NCBI GenBank assembly: GCA_021648025.1
Contig: JAKITO010000008.1
Location: 19,238 to 83,237, forward strand
Length of the DNA stretch: 64,000 nucleotides
DNA from: Paracoccaceae bacterium
Lineage (GTDB): Bacteria > Pseudomonadota > Alphaproteobacteria > Rhodobacterales > Rhodobacteraceae
Direction of reading: 5' to 3'
Of the stretch, positions 26,375-35,190 are shown piece after piece. Below the pieces are notes generated by a model, which saw only the letters and a program-made list of their open reading frames with translations, was not told the DNA's origin and searched no databases. How positions within the stretch are numbered: position 1 is the stretch's first letter; each line of letters begins with the position of its first letter. Both the position numbers and the translations under genes were made by a program.

Positions 26375-28033
26375 ATGGCCGACGCAAAGAATATCCTTTT
26401 CATCATGTTTGACCAACTGCGTTGGGATTATCTTAGCTGTTATGGCCATCCGCATCTGCACACGCCGCATATTGACCGGCTGGCGGAAAAGGGCGTGCGG
26501 TTCACCCGGGCGATCATCCAATCGCCGATTTGCGGATCGTCCCGCATGTCGACCTATACCGGGCGATACGTGCATTCGCACGGGGCGTCCTGGAACAACA
26601 TTCCGCTTAAGGTCGGCGAACTGACCATGGGCGACCATCTGCGCCGCGCGGGCATGGATTGCTGGCTGGTGGGCAAAACCCATATGATGGCCGACGCCGA
26701 AGGCATGGAGCGGTTGGGACTGGAACGTGACAGCGTGATTGGCGCGCGAGTGGCCGAATGCGGCTTTGATATATTTGAGCGCGACGATGGGTTGGCGGCG
26801 GAAGGTACGGATGGGCGCTATGACCCCGATGGGGCGAAGGAATATAACAAGTATTTGAAAGATAAGGGGTATGGCGGTGAAAACCCCTGGCATGACCATG
26901 CCAATTCGGGGATAGGACAGGATGGCTCAGTTCTGTCAGGCTGGTTCCTGAAAAATTCGTCCGAGGCCGCGAATATCGCAGAGTATGACAGTGAAACCCC
27001 CTATATGACCCGCCGGGGCATGGCGTTTATTGCAGCTGCAAAAGGCCCGTGGTGCTGCCACCTGTCATATATCAAACCGCATTGGCCCTACATTGTTCCC
27101 GCCCCTTATCATGATATGTACGGACCCCAGCATGTGCCGCACGCCAATCGGTCTCAGCAAGAATACGACAACGCCCACCCGGTGATGCGCGGCTTTATGG
27201 ACAACCCTATCGGCAAGACCTTTAGCCGCGAGGAAACCCGCAATGCGGTGATTCCGGCCTATATGGGCCTGATCAAGCAATGTGATGACCAGATGGGGGT
27301 ATTGTTCAACTGGCTTGAGAAAACCGGCCGGATGGACGACACGATGATTGTGCTGACCTCGGATCACGGTGATTTTCTGGGTGATCACTGGATGGGCGAA
27401 AAGACGTTCTTTCAGGATGCGTCGGTCAAGGTGCCGATGATCATTTATGATCCGTCACCAAAGGCGGACGTCACGCGCGGAACTGTCTGTGACGCATTGG
27501 TGGAATGTATCGACCTGGCCCCTACGTTTGTCGAAGTGGCGGGTGGCGAGGTGCCGGGCCATGTTCTGGAGGGTGAATCCCTGTTGCCGATCCTGCACGG
27601 GCAAGCCACGGAAACCAAACGCGATTTTGTGATATGTGAATATGATTATTCCGCGTCCCCCCTGGCGGATAAGCTGGGCTTGAATGCCCGTGACGGGGTT
27701 ATCTTTATGGTTGCCGACAAATCCCACAAGCTGATCCACTTTGAGGGCGGGTTCCGCCCGATGCTGTTTGATCTGGTGAGTGACCCGGACGAGTTGACCG
27801 ATCTGGGGCAAAGCCCCGATCACCAGGACATCATCGCGCAGATGTATGATTACCTGTTTCGCTGGGCCCGGCGCAATTCGCAGCGCACCACCCGCTCAGA
27901 GGCGCAATTGATGGAGATGCGCCGGGGTTCGCGCAAACGCGGGATCATCATCGGGGTTTATGATCAAAACGACACACCGCTGGAGTTCACCACCTTTTAC
28001 CGGGGTGGCAAGGCCGAAGACAAACGGGGCTGA
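26375..28033 (+). CDS. Sulfatase-family hydrolase (sulfatase or phosphonate monoester hydrolase type)
   Basis: A 552-residue alkaline phosphatase-superfamily enzyme. The formylglycine site is C53-GSSR (PICGSSRMSTYTGR) with the catalytic Cys53, closer to the CGPAR type of phosphonate monoester hydrolases than to the CxPSR of classic sulfatases. Metal ligands: FDQ near residue 13, and LTSDHGDFLGDHWMGEK. No signal peptide, so it is probably cytoplasmic. It needs a formylglycine maturase or sulfatase activation elsewhere. Substrate unknown; the MttB-like gene diverges from it. Confidence 0.85.
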   Translation: MADAKNILFIMFDQLRWDYLSCYGHPHLHTPHIDRLAEKGVRFTRAIIQSPICGSSRMSTYTGRYVHSHGASWNNIPLKVGELTMGDHLRRAGMDCWLVGKTHMMADAEGMERLGLERDSVIGARVAECGFDIFERDDGLAAEGTDGRYDPDGAKEYNKYLKDKGYGGENPWHDHANSGIGQDGSVLSGWFLKNSSEAANIAEYDSETPYMTRRGMAFIAAAKGPWCCHLSYIKPHWPYIVPAPYHDMYGPQHVPHANRSQQEYDNAHPVMRGFMDNPIGKTFSREETRNAVIPAYMGLIKQCDDQMGVLFNWLEKTGRMDDTMIVLTSDHGDFLGDHWMGEKTFFQDASVKVPMIIYDPSPKADVTRGTVCDALVECIDLAPTFVEVAGGEVPGHVLEGESLLPILHGQATETKRDFVICEYDYSASPLADKLGLNARDGVIFMVADKSHKLIHFEGGFRPMLFDLVSDPDELTDLGQSPDHQDIIAQMYDYLFRWARRNSQRTTRSEAQLMEMRRGSRKRGIIIGVYDQNDTPLEFTTFYRGGKAEDKRG

Positions 28034-28051
28034 ATAGCTGCGAAAAGATCC

Positions 28052-29611
28052 TCAGGAAATCTGACGATCCCGCCCTTGCCAGAACGGCTTGCGCAACTCG
28101 GTTTTCAACACCTTGTTGGCCCCGGACAGGGGAAAAGGTTCGGTGCGGTATTCAATACTGCGGGGGCATTTGTACCCGGCGATCAACGTATGACAATGCG
28201 CCTTGATCTCATCCTCGCTGGCCGCCATGTCGGGCTTGAGAATAATGATGGCATGCACGGATTCGCCCCATTGGTCGCAGGGTATGCCGATCACCGCACT
28301 TGTTGCCACGCTTGGGTGTTGTCCAATGGCGTTTTCGACCTCGGCGGAATAAACATTCTCGCCGCCGGACACGATCATATCTTTAAGACGGTCCATCAGA
28401 AACACGAACCCTTCGTCGTCCATATATCCGGCGTCCCCGGTCATCACCCAACCATCGCGGATGGTTTGCGCCGTCACCTCTGGCTGGTTCCAATAGCCCA
28501 GCATCGTCACCGGCCCTTTGACCGCAATCTGCCCGACCTGACCTTGAGCCACCTCATTGTAATCGCTGTCGAGGATGCGGATTTCCACTGCTCTGGTGGG
28601 GCGACCTGCTGATCGCAGAATGCCGGGCTTTGAGCCGCCCGGAACATGGTGTTCTGTGCCAAGAATAGTTGCCACCGGGCTTAGCTCGGTCTGACCAAAG
28701 GCTTGCAGAAACTTGCTGGTCGGGAACAGTTCAAACGCGCGTGAAAGTGCAGCTTCGGTGATCGGCGAGGCACCGTAAGCGATAATCTCAAGCGACGATG
28801 TGTCGGTCTGGGCCATCCGCTCCGATGCCATGACCATTTGCAGCATCACCGGCACCAGCAGAACATGGCTGGGGCGATGGGCCTCGATTGCCGCAAGAGT
28901 GGCATCAGGGGTGAACATCGGGATCACCACATGGGTGCCGGCCACAAATGTCACGGCGCTAAAGAATACCAGGTCGGCAATATGAAACATCGGCGCTGCG
29001 TGCAGGTAAACCGACCCGTCGTGCAACAGCATTTCCGAGACATTTGAGATGCCGCCGACATAGAAATTGGTATGCGACAGCATCACGCCCTTGGGAAATC
29101 CGGTGGTGCCGCCGGTATAAAATATCCCGGCCATATCGTCATGGCTGCGCCCGGCGTCCGGGGCGGGTGCGGCGGCGTTCAGAATGTCCTCATAGTTTAC
29201 CATGCCACCGGGTGTCGCGCCATCGCCGCAAAACACCAGCGTTTCCAGCGCCTCGGTCCGTGCCTTGATGGTCTGCGCCGCCGGGGCAAAGGCATCATCC
29301 ACCAGCAGGATTTTGGCGCCCGCATCGTTCAGCGCATAGGCGCATTCGGCGGGGGCCCATCGCACGTTCATCGGCATCATCGCACCACCGCCCCAGACCA
29401 CGGCAAAGAAATATTCCAGATAGCGGTCCGAATTCAGCGAAAGCAACGCCACCCGGTCGCCCGGCTGCATGCCCAAGGCCTGCAACGCCCCGGCCAGTTT
29501 CGCCACCCGGGCCAACATCTGCGCCCAGGTTTGCTGGCGATCCTTGCAGATGGTGGCGATGCCATCCGGGTTAATCTGGGCCGCGCGTCTGATGATCGAG
29601 GTTATCTGCAT
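28052..29611 (-). CDS. AMP-dependent acyl-CoA synthetase
   Basis: A 519-residue adenylate-forming ligase that activates a carboxylic acid to its CoA thioester through an acyl-AMP. The P-loop is YTGGTTGFPKGVMLSHTN, followed by YGASPITEAALSRAFELFPT and the hinge motif DRLKDMIVSGGENVYSAEVE; the C-terminal SGANKVLKTELRK carries the catalytic Lys. The start ATG directly abuts the amidase stop (TAG ATG), so both are one transcript. The substrate chain length is not visible. Confidence 0.9.
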   Translation of the reverse strand: MQITSIIRRAAQINPDGIATICKDRQQTWAQMLARVAKLAGALQALGMQPGDRVALLSLNSDRYLEYFFAVVWGGGAMMPMNVRWAPAECAYALNDAGAKILLVDDAFAPAAQTIKARTEALETLVFCGDGATPGGMVNYEDILNAAAPAPDAGRSHDDMAGIFYTGGTTGFPKGVMLSHTNFYVGGISNVSEMLLHDGSVYLHAAPMFHIADLVFFSAVTFVAGTHVVIPMFTPDATLAAIEAHRPSHVLLVPVMLQMVMASERMAQTDTSSLEIIAYGASPITEAALSRAFELFPTSKFLQAFGQTELSPVATILGTEHHVPGGSKPGILRSAGRPTRAVEIRILDSDYNEVAQGQVGQIAVKGPVTMLGYWNQPEVTAQTIRDGWVMTGDAGYMDDEGFVFLMDRLKDMIVSGGENVYSAEVENAIGQHPSVATSAVIGIPCDQWGESVHAIIILKPDMAASEDEIKAHCHTLIAGYKCPRSIEYRTEPFPLSGANKVLKTELRKPFWQGRDRQIS

Positions 29612-31042
29612 CTAATTCATCCTCTCCCAAAGGGTGTCACACATGGTTCCAACCCGGTTCTCGATGGCCACACAGGCGTCAACCACCAGATCCTCGCGCC
29701 AGCGTCGCCCGACAATCTGCACATTGATCGGTTGCGGTCCTTGCGGCAATTCGGCCAGCCGGGCAGGGACATTGCCCGCCGGCAGGCCAAGATAGTTCAT
29801 CGAATATGACCAAAGTGCAGACCCAAGTGCTTCGCGCACGCCCTCTGGCCCTTCGGCGTCCCGGTTCGGGGCAAAGAACGGTTGCGGCAGGAACGGGGTC
29901 AGCACCAGAGGATAGTCTTGCAGAAACAGCGACCAGACCCTTGCGTAATGGCTGCGCTTGGCCATCGCCTGCAACAATTCCGTGCCCTCAAAGGGCGGAA
30001 ACTGGTCGTAATATTCATCAAATATCGCGTTGATCGTGGGCGATCCGTGGGCGCGCAATTCCGGCCCCATCATTGCCAAAACTTCACCCATCAAGGCGCG
30101 GTAGCCGTCCAGTGCAGCCTCGCGCAATTCGGGCGGGTCGATTTCGATCACGTGGTAACCTGCGTCGGTCAGGGCATCGCGGGCTGTGTCCAGGGCCTTG
30201 GAAACCTCGGGGTGCAGGTCAAATCCATAGGTTTCTTTGGTAAATCCAACCTTGATTGGGCCGTCCAGTGGATCGCCCCTCCAGGGCAGGGGCACATGAA
30301 ACGGGTCGCGCGGGTCGGGTTTGATCATGGTTGGCATGGCCAGATGCAAATCGGCAGCGGTACGGGTCAAAAGGCCCTGCACGGACATGGACTGCGCCAG
30401 CATCCCGCGTTCGGCCTGTTGGCTGGGGTTCCAGGCAGGCACCCGGCCCATGCCGGGTTTGACGGTGACGGCCCCATTGGCGGCGGCGGGAAACCGAAGG
30501 CTGCCACCAATGTCATTGCCATGCGCCAGCGCGCCGATCCCGGCCATCACCGACGCACCCGCGCCACCCGAGGAGCCGCCGGGCGAGATGTGTTTGCCCC
30601 ACGGATTATGGGTGCGGCCATAAAGTGGGTTATCCGTGTCGGCACGAAACGAAAACTCGGGCGTGTTTGTCCGCCCTATCACCACAGCACCGGCCGCCAG
30701 CAGGTTGGTCACAAGTGGCGCGTCGTCCGGGGCGATCATGTCTTTCAGAATCGGCACGCCGTTGGTGGTGGCGTGGCCCTTTTGGTCGACGTTGACCTTG
30801 ATCGTCACGGGGATGCCATGCAACGGACCGGCGGGCGCGCCTGCGGCGCGGGCCTTGTCCAGGGCATTGGCGCGCGCCAGCGCCGCTTCGCTCAGGTCTT
30901 CGACCACGGCGTTCAGGGCCGGGTTCACTGCGTTCATCCGGTCGATGGCCGCATTTACAGCCGCTTCGGCGGTGATGTCGCCGGCGGTGGTGGCTTTTAC
31001 GGTTTCGCTGGCGCTTAGACGCCAAAGGTCTTGATCAGGCAT
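29612..31042 (-). CDS. Amidase signature family hydrolase
   Basis: A 476-residue serine amidase. The Ser-cisSer-Lys triad is visible: GIPVTIKVNVDQKGHAT (Lys) and HISPGGSSGGAGASVMAGIG (two Ser). The start at 31042 follows GGGGGAG by eight bases. The stop is immediately followed by the acyl-CoA synthetase, so a plausible route is amide hydrolysis and then activation of the freed acid; that is inference. Confidence 0.9.
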   Translation of the reverse strand: MPDQDLWRLSASETVKATTAGDITAEAAVNAAIDRMNAVNPALNAVVEDLSEAALARANALDKARAAGAPAGPLHGIPVTIKVNVDQKGHATTNGVPILKDMIAPDDAPLVTNLLAAGAVVIGRTNTPEFSFRADTDNPLYGRTHNPWGKHISPGGSSGGAGASVMAGIGALAHGNDIGGSLRFPAAANGAVTVKPGMGRVPAWNPSQQAERGMLAQSMSVQGLLTRTAADLHLAMPTMIKPDPRDPFHVPLPWRGDPLDGPIKVGFTKETYGFDLHPEVSKALDTARDALTDAGYHVIEIDPPELREAALDGYRALMGEVLAMMGPELRAHGSPTINAIFDEYYDQFPPFEGTELLQAMAKRSHYARVWSLFLQDYPLVLTPFLPQPFFAPNRDAEGPEGVREALGSALWSYSMNYLGLPAGNVPARLAELPQGPQPINVQIVGRRWREDLVVDACVAIENRVGTMCDTLWERMN

Positions 31043-31229
31043 TTCTGTTTCTCCCCCGAAATATCTTAAACTCATTAAGCGGGCATTCCTAGCCTTTGAC
31101 GCGCAGCCAGGGCTTCATTTGTCAGCATTGCCTTGTTGCGTCCATTTATTTGACAAAAAACGATCGAACTATAACTTTGTTACAAAGTGTCTGTCTTAAA
31201 AAGTGAATTTGTAAATCGGGGGATTGTCA

Positions 31230-32129
31230 GTGATTGAAATTGTTTTGCTTGCCTTATTGGGCACCGCCGTTATTGGCACGGGGCTTTATGATTTTTTCGA
31301 TGATGATGACAATGACAATGACAATGGCGGGTCGGATGGCGACGGTGTCGGTCAGGTCCTCACCTGCGATGATACGGATGACCTGGGCCTGCTCGGGGGG
31401 ACCAATGGCGATGATATTTTGCCCGCAGGGCAGGATGGCGAATTGGCCCCGGGCATCATCGACCTTATGGCGGGCGATGATACCGCCGTGGTAGAACACC
31501 CTTTTTCCATTGAAGTTCTGGGCGGCGACGGCGACGATACCCTGTCCAGCACAGCCGTTGGCAATACTCTGGTCGGCGGCGCCGGGGATGACATTTTGAC
31601 CGGCATTGATGCAACCAACATGGATGGAGGGGTCGGCGACGACGTGATCACTTTTGACAGTGATGTCGAAGTGAACGATTCCGCGGCGATCATTGATGGC
31701 GGTGCCGGTAACGATACAATCAACATTTTTGCAGATGCCGGAGTAGACACACTGGACCGGGGTGGTGCAATAGTAACTGGCGGCGAAGGGCAGGATGAAT
31801 TCAACATCGCGCTGGATTTGCTGGCAAGCCAGAGATACCTGGGGGCCAAAGACGGCCTGCTTGAAACCAGGATAGCCAGAATCGGGAATTTCGACCCGGA
31901 CGAAGACGCAATCACCATTGAAATAATTCGCAACGAAGAAACAGCGGATCGAGACATTTCAGAAATGGGTTTTGAGCAAACCGAGGAAGACGGTGTTTTC
32001 ACAACAGAGGTTTCAATTTACTTCGAAGCGACTGATACGGCGATAGAGGCTGTTTCAGCATTCAGAATTGTCAGTTCCGGGGCATTCACTTTGAATGACA
32101 TTGGGTTGGTGAACGCTTACGTAACGTGA
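31230..32129 (+). CDS. Membrane-anchored RTX-repeat calcium-binding protein
   Basis: A 299-residue acidic protein. The N terminus (IEIVLLALLGTAVIGTG) is one hydrophobic segment, followed by an aspartate/asparagine-rich hinge (FFDDDDNDNDNGG). Residues about 95-165 hold calcium-binding nonapeptide-like repeats: GGDGDDTLSS, GGAGDDILTG, GGVGDDVITF, GGAGNDTINI. The C-terminal 130 residues are a beta-rich, repeat-free region. It may be displayed at the surface or exported. GTG at 31230 has GGGGGA at good spacing and is preferred to TTG at 31224. Confidence 0.75.
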   Translation: MIEIVLLALLGTAVIGTGLYDFFDDDDNDNDNGGSDGDGVGQVLTCDDTDDLGLLGGTNGDDILPAGQDGELAPGIIDLMAGDDTAVVEHPFSIEVLGGDGDDTLSSTAVGNTLVGGAGDDILTGIDATNMDGGVGDDVITFDSDVEVNDSAAIIDGGAGNDTINIFADAGVDTLDRGGAIVTGGEGQDEFNIALDLLASQRYLGAKDGLLETRIARIGNFDPDEDAITIEIIRNEETADRDISEMGFEQTEEDGVFTTEVSIYFEATDTAIEAVSAFRIVSSGAFTLNDIGLVNAYVT

Positions 32130-32139
32130 ACCGGGCTAC

Positions 32140-32703
32140 TTAGTCGTTCGGTCGGAGATAACCCAGAATGATCGACGCGGCCCGGTCAGCATCCAGCACC
32201 GGGGGCATCAGGGTCAGAACCTCGCCCTGTGCGTCCAGCAGATAGATGAACGATCCATGGCTATAGATGGCCCCATGTTCAGGATCGACAAATATCAGCT
32301 CTTTTTCGACTGAATAGGCTTTATAGGCTTGCTCTAATGCCGCCTTGGTGCCGGTCAAAGCGATGAAATCAGCGTGCAGATCGGCCATTGGCGCGCCAAG
32401 GCTGCCAACCACGTCGTGTTCCGGGTCGATGGTGATCATCACCGGGCTGATTTTCAGGTCGTTCTCGGCCAGAATATCCGTCACCTCCGCCATCATCGGC
32501 ATCGCCGCCGAACAGATGCCAGGGCAATTGGCATAGCCAAAGAACAACAATTGCGCGTGGCCATCCGGGTCGACCTGACTGCGGGGTTCGCCCCGCTGAT
32601 CAATCAGTTCATACGGCCCGCCGACATCAAACGGCAGGGGACCGGCCTGGGCAGGGCCAATGGCCGCCCATGCCAGCGCGGCCAGGGCCGAGACGCGGAT
32701 CAT
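32140..32703 (-). CDS. SCO1/SenC family copper or thiol protein
   Basis: A 187-residue exported protein of the SCO1/SenC/PrrC family, which delivers copper to cytochrome c oxidase or acts as a thiol-disulfide factor in the periplasm. A signal peptide covers about residues 1-21 (ends GPAQA). The copper-binding CPGIC motif lies at about residues 60-64, with a late His in IYSHGSF. It starts at 32703 and overlaps the upstream gene by four bases (ATGA), as last gene of a three-gene operon. Confidence 0.92.
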   Translation of the reverse strand: MIRVSALAALAWAAIGPAQAGPLPFDVGGPYELIDQRGEPRSQVDPDGHAQLLFFGYANCPGICSAAMPMMAEVTDILAENDLKISPVMITIDPEHDVVGSLGAPMADLHADFIALTGTKAALEQAYKAYSVEKELIFVDPEHGAIYSHGSFIYLLDAQGEVLTLMPPVLDADRAASIILGYLRPND

Positions 32704-33275
32704 TCGAACCACTCTTTGATGAACGCCTCGTCGGTTTCCAGCCCAAGCCCAAGATAGCCGTCTTTGGCAATCAGCGCCTTGATCCTTGGATCACGTCGAA
32801 ACCAGGCACCTTTGCCGACCGCTTCGGGGGTTTCTTGTTTCCATATCTTGGTGAACTGATTGGCTTTGGCCCATTCGCCTGTCCCGACCCGAATTTTCTG
32901 GATCTGAAAGATATTGCGCGACATCAGGTCGGGTTCTTCGATGATCAGCCCGTCCACCTCGACGGTCTGATTGCAGTATAACGCCAGATCAACCGCAGCA
33001 CCGCTGAACGCCGCTTGCGAGTTCTTGAGGGCCAGAACAAAGACGCCGTCAGCGCTTCGGACAATGCCCATCTGACGGAATCCGCCGCCGCAATCTTTGG
33101 GGCAGTCGCCGGTAATCTCGCATAAGGCGTCGGTGACACGGCCTTCGAAGCGGGCTTTTTGTTCGCCGTAAAGGCCCCAGGATTTGGCTTGGGAGCCTGC
33201 CGAGAAATCCTGCGCAAAAGCAGGGGCGAAAGCAGTCGCGCCAATCAGCGCCAGGATGCTTGGGATATGTTTCAT
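32700..33275 (-). CDS. Exported cysteine-containing protein, OB-like
   Basis: A 191-residue protein with a signal peptide (residues about 1-21, ends AFAQ). The mature part has GRVTDALCEITGDCPKDCGG, with four Cys, and the later pattern VDLALYCNQTVEVDGL. Its middle part aligns with the upstream neighbour (G-x-I/V-x-D-x-x-C, then Cys-Cys-Gly, DGxVx, VxVDG), so the two are probably diverged paralogues with an OB-like fold. The function is unknown; location beside SCO1 suggests periplasmic metal or thiol handling. It overlaps both neighbours by four bases. Confidence 0.75.
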   Translation of the reverse strand: MKHIPSILALIGATAFAPAFAQDFSAGSQAKSWGLYGEQKARFEGRVTDALCEITGDCPKDCGGGFRQMGIVRSADGVFVLALKNSQAAFSGAAVDLALYCNQTVEVDGLIIEEPDLMSRNIFQIQKIRVGTGEWAKANQFTKIWKQETPEAVGKGAWFRRDPRIKALIAKDGYLGLGLETDEAFIKEWFE

Positions 33276-33721
33276 TTGTTTGGATCCGGTATGGCAAAGC
33301 CTGGCACCGGGCCGAATTCTTCGTGGTTATGGCGGGTGATGCCGTGATCCGTGATCACCTGCGAGACCACGAGATAATTGATGCCGTCCCGTTCGTAGGC
33401 GATGCCATCCGCCTCGACCACATGAGACGCGAGGTTCAGCATGGTGTCACCGCGCGCCGACTTGGTGTCACCGCCAATCTTCAAAACCATATATACAGTG
33501 CCATCGGTCGTCAGAAGGCCAACCGGAATGCCCCCCGCCGAGCACCACATCGCACAGGTATGATGCGCCGAGCCGGTGACCGCATCGGGACCGCCCATGA
33601 CGCCGGAATAATAACACCAGGTGTCGATGATTTCACCTTTGACCTGAATGCGGGTGCCTTCCTGTGCTGCAAAGGCCGGCAGGGCCGCGAGGCTGGCAAG
33701 CAATAAAAGAAGTTTTCGCAA
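33272..33721 (-). CDS. Exported HxxCxxxC protein, OB-like
   Basis: A 149-residue protein with a signal peptide (LLLLLASLAALPAFA) and the mature motif HHTCAMWCSAGG, which could bind copper or haem-type metals. Other landmarks are VKGEIIDTWCYYSG and LASHVVEADGIAYERDG. The start is TTG at 33721 with AGGAGG eight bases upstream. First gene of a three-gene operon ending with SCO1/SenC; each junction overlaps as ATGA. Role unknown. Confidence 0.78.
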   Translation of the reverse strand: MRKLLLLLASLAALPAFAAQEGTRIQVKGEIIDTWCYYSGVMGGPDAVTGSAHHTCAMWCSAGGIPVGLLTTDGTVYMVLKIGGDTKSARGDTMLNLASHVVEADGIAYERDGINYLVVSQVITDHGITRHNHEEFGPVPGFAIPDPNK

Positions 33722-33814
33722 GGGGTGTCCTCCTGATTGGATGGCGCGAACTTATCCCGGTGATCGCATGGGTCAATCACCGTTACGCCCATATCACGAC
33801 AGTGTTGGAAGACG

Positions 33815-35062
33815 TTACAGACCGGGGGTGGTGTCGATCAGGGCGCGGGCGGCGTCTTCGCCGATGGTGCCCCGGGCGATCATTTCTTTGGCAACCCGTT
33901 CAATTTCGGCACCGCTGGCCCCGGCGGCCATGGCCACATTGCGGGCGTGCAGCCCCATGTGGCCCCTTTGGATGCCTTCACTTGCCAGCGCCCTCAGCGC
34001 CGAAAAGTTCTGCGCCAATCCGGTGGCGGCCATCACCCGTGCCAATCTGTCGGCGGTGTCCGCACCGATGATTTTTAATGCCGCCTGTGCGGTTGGGTGC
34101 GCCTTGGTGGCGCCGCCGACAATGCCCACGGGCATGGGGATTTCAATCTGGCCCAACAGGTCGCCATCGGCGGTTTTGCTGTAAGTTGTCAGAGGCTTAT
34201 AGCCGTCGCGCGCGGCAAATGCATGTGCGCCGGCCTCTAATGCACGGGTGTCGTTGCCTGTGGCCAGACCCACGGCGCTGATGCCGTTCATGATGCCTTT
34301 GTTGTGGGTGGCGGCGCGGTAGGGGTCGCACGCCGCAAAGGCATAGGCCGACAGGATGCCGTCGACTACATCCGCGCCGATCTTGGCGGCGGGCCAGGTG
34401 GCGGTGGCACGCACCAGGCGGCGGTCGGCAAGGTTTGACAGGATGCGCAGGCCGGGGGTGGCCCCGGTCAGGTCGGCCACAAAAGGGGCGATGCGTTCGG
34501 CCATGGTATTGACGGCGTTGGCGCCCATGGCGTCGCGCACGTCGATAATCAGGTGGATGATCAGGAAAGGCGGGACAATGCGCACCTCAAGATCGCGAAA
34601 GCCACCGCCAAGTTGAACCAAAATGGGGTCACAGTCATTGCAGCGCCGGGCGATGTCGTCTTTGTGGGCCAGGATTATGTCACGGGCGGCTTCAAGGTCA
34701 TCAAGGCCGGTCAGTTGCACCTGGGCGATCATGCAGGGATCGTCGGCGTCGGTGGTTACACCCCCTGTGGCGCGACAGGCCAGCGCGCCATTGCAGACAG
34801 CAGCAATGACCGAGCTTTCTTCGGTGGCCATGGGCACCAGCACATCCTGCCCGTCCACGGTCAGGTTGGTGGCCACACCCAGGGGGATCGACATGGTCGA
34901 GATGACGTTTTCCGACAGGTTGTCGGCCAGATCACCGTCATGGGCAGCGGCGGCGGTAAGGTGGTGGTGCTGGGCCGGGGTCAACCCGCACAGATCGGCG
35001 ATTTTACTCAGGCGGTCGGCACGGGTCAGGTTGTGAAAGCCGGGGTGTCTGGATGTGGTCAT
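33815..35062 (-). CDS. Hydroxymethylglutaryl-CoA reductase, class II
   Basis: A 415-residue HMG-CoA reductase of the degradative (class II) type. It interconverts HMG-CoA and mevalonate with NAD(P)H. Catalytic landmarks: SENVISTMSIPLGVATNL, ATEESSVIAAV (Glu), THNKGIMNGISAVGLATGND (Lys and Asp) and GHMGLHARNVA (His). I start at 35062 (MTTSRHPG). No other mevalonate pathway gene is near, so it may serve mevalonate use as a carbon source. It lies downstream of prpE with a dispersed repeat in the gap. Confidence 0.9.
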   Translation of the reverse strand: MTTSRHPGFHNLTRADRLSKIADLCGLTPAQHHHLTAAAAHDGDLADNLSENVISTMSIPLGVATNLTVDGQDVLVPMATEESSVIAAVCNGALACRATGGVTTDADDPCMIAQVQLTGLDDLEAARDIILAHKDDIARRCNDCDPILVQLGGGFRDLEVRIVPPFLIIHLIIDVRDAMGANAVNTMAERIAPFVADLTGATPGLRILSNLADRRLVRATATWPAAKIGADVVDGILSAYAFAACDPYRAATHNKGIMNGISAVGLATGNDTRALEAGAHAFAARDGYKPLTTYSKTADGDLLGQIEIPMPVGIVGGATKAHPTAQAALKIIGADTADRLARVMAATGLAQNFSALRALASEGIQRGHMGLHARNVAMAAGASGAEIERVAKEMIARGTIGEDAARALIDTTPGL

Positions 35063-35130
35063 GATATTCTCTGATGGGTCAGGGGCAGGGAGCAATTTCT
35101 GATGTGGCGGTTGCGGAGGGTTCGGAATTT

Positions 35131-35151
35131 GAGTTTATTTTGCAAGATGAA
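35131..35151 (+). repeat. 21-bp dispersed repeat, copy B
   Basis: Begins GAGTTTATTTTGC and is identical over 21 bp to copies A (18255) and C (56130). It sits in the 128-bp gap between prpE and the HMG-CoA reductase gene. Unlike A and C, it has no obvious GC hairpin before it. Confidence 0.75.
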
Positions 35152-35190
35152 GGAGAGGCGCGGTGTGCAATCTGGACCATTCGCGAGAAA

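Noticed and set aside
26375..28033. Choline sulfatase (BetC) call for the sulfatase-family gene
   Set aside because: The catalytic region and length do not match BetC, and no bet genes are adjacent.
31060..31080. CtrA-like TTAA pair near 31068
   Set aside because: Spacing is five bases, not seven.
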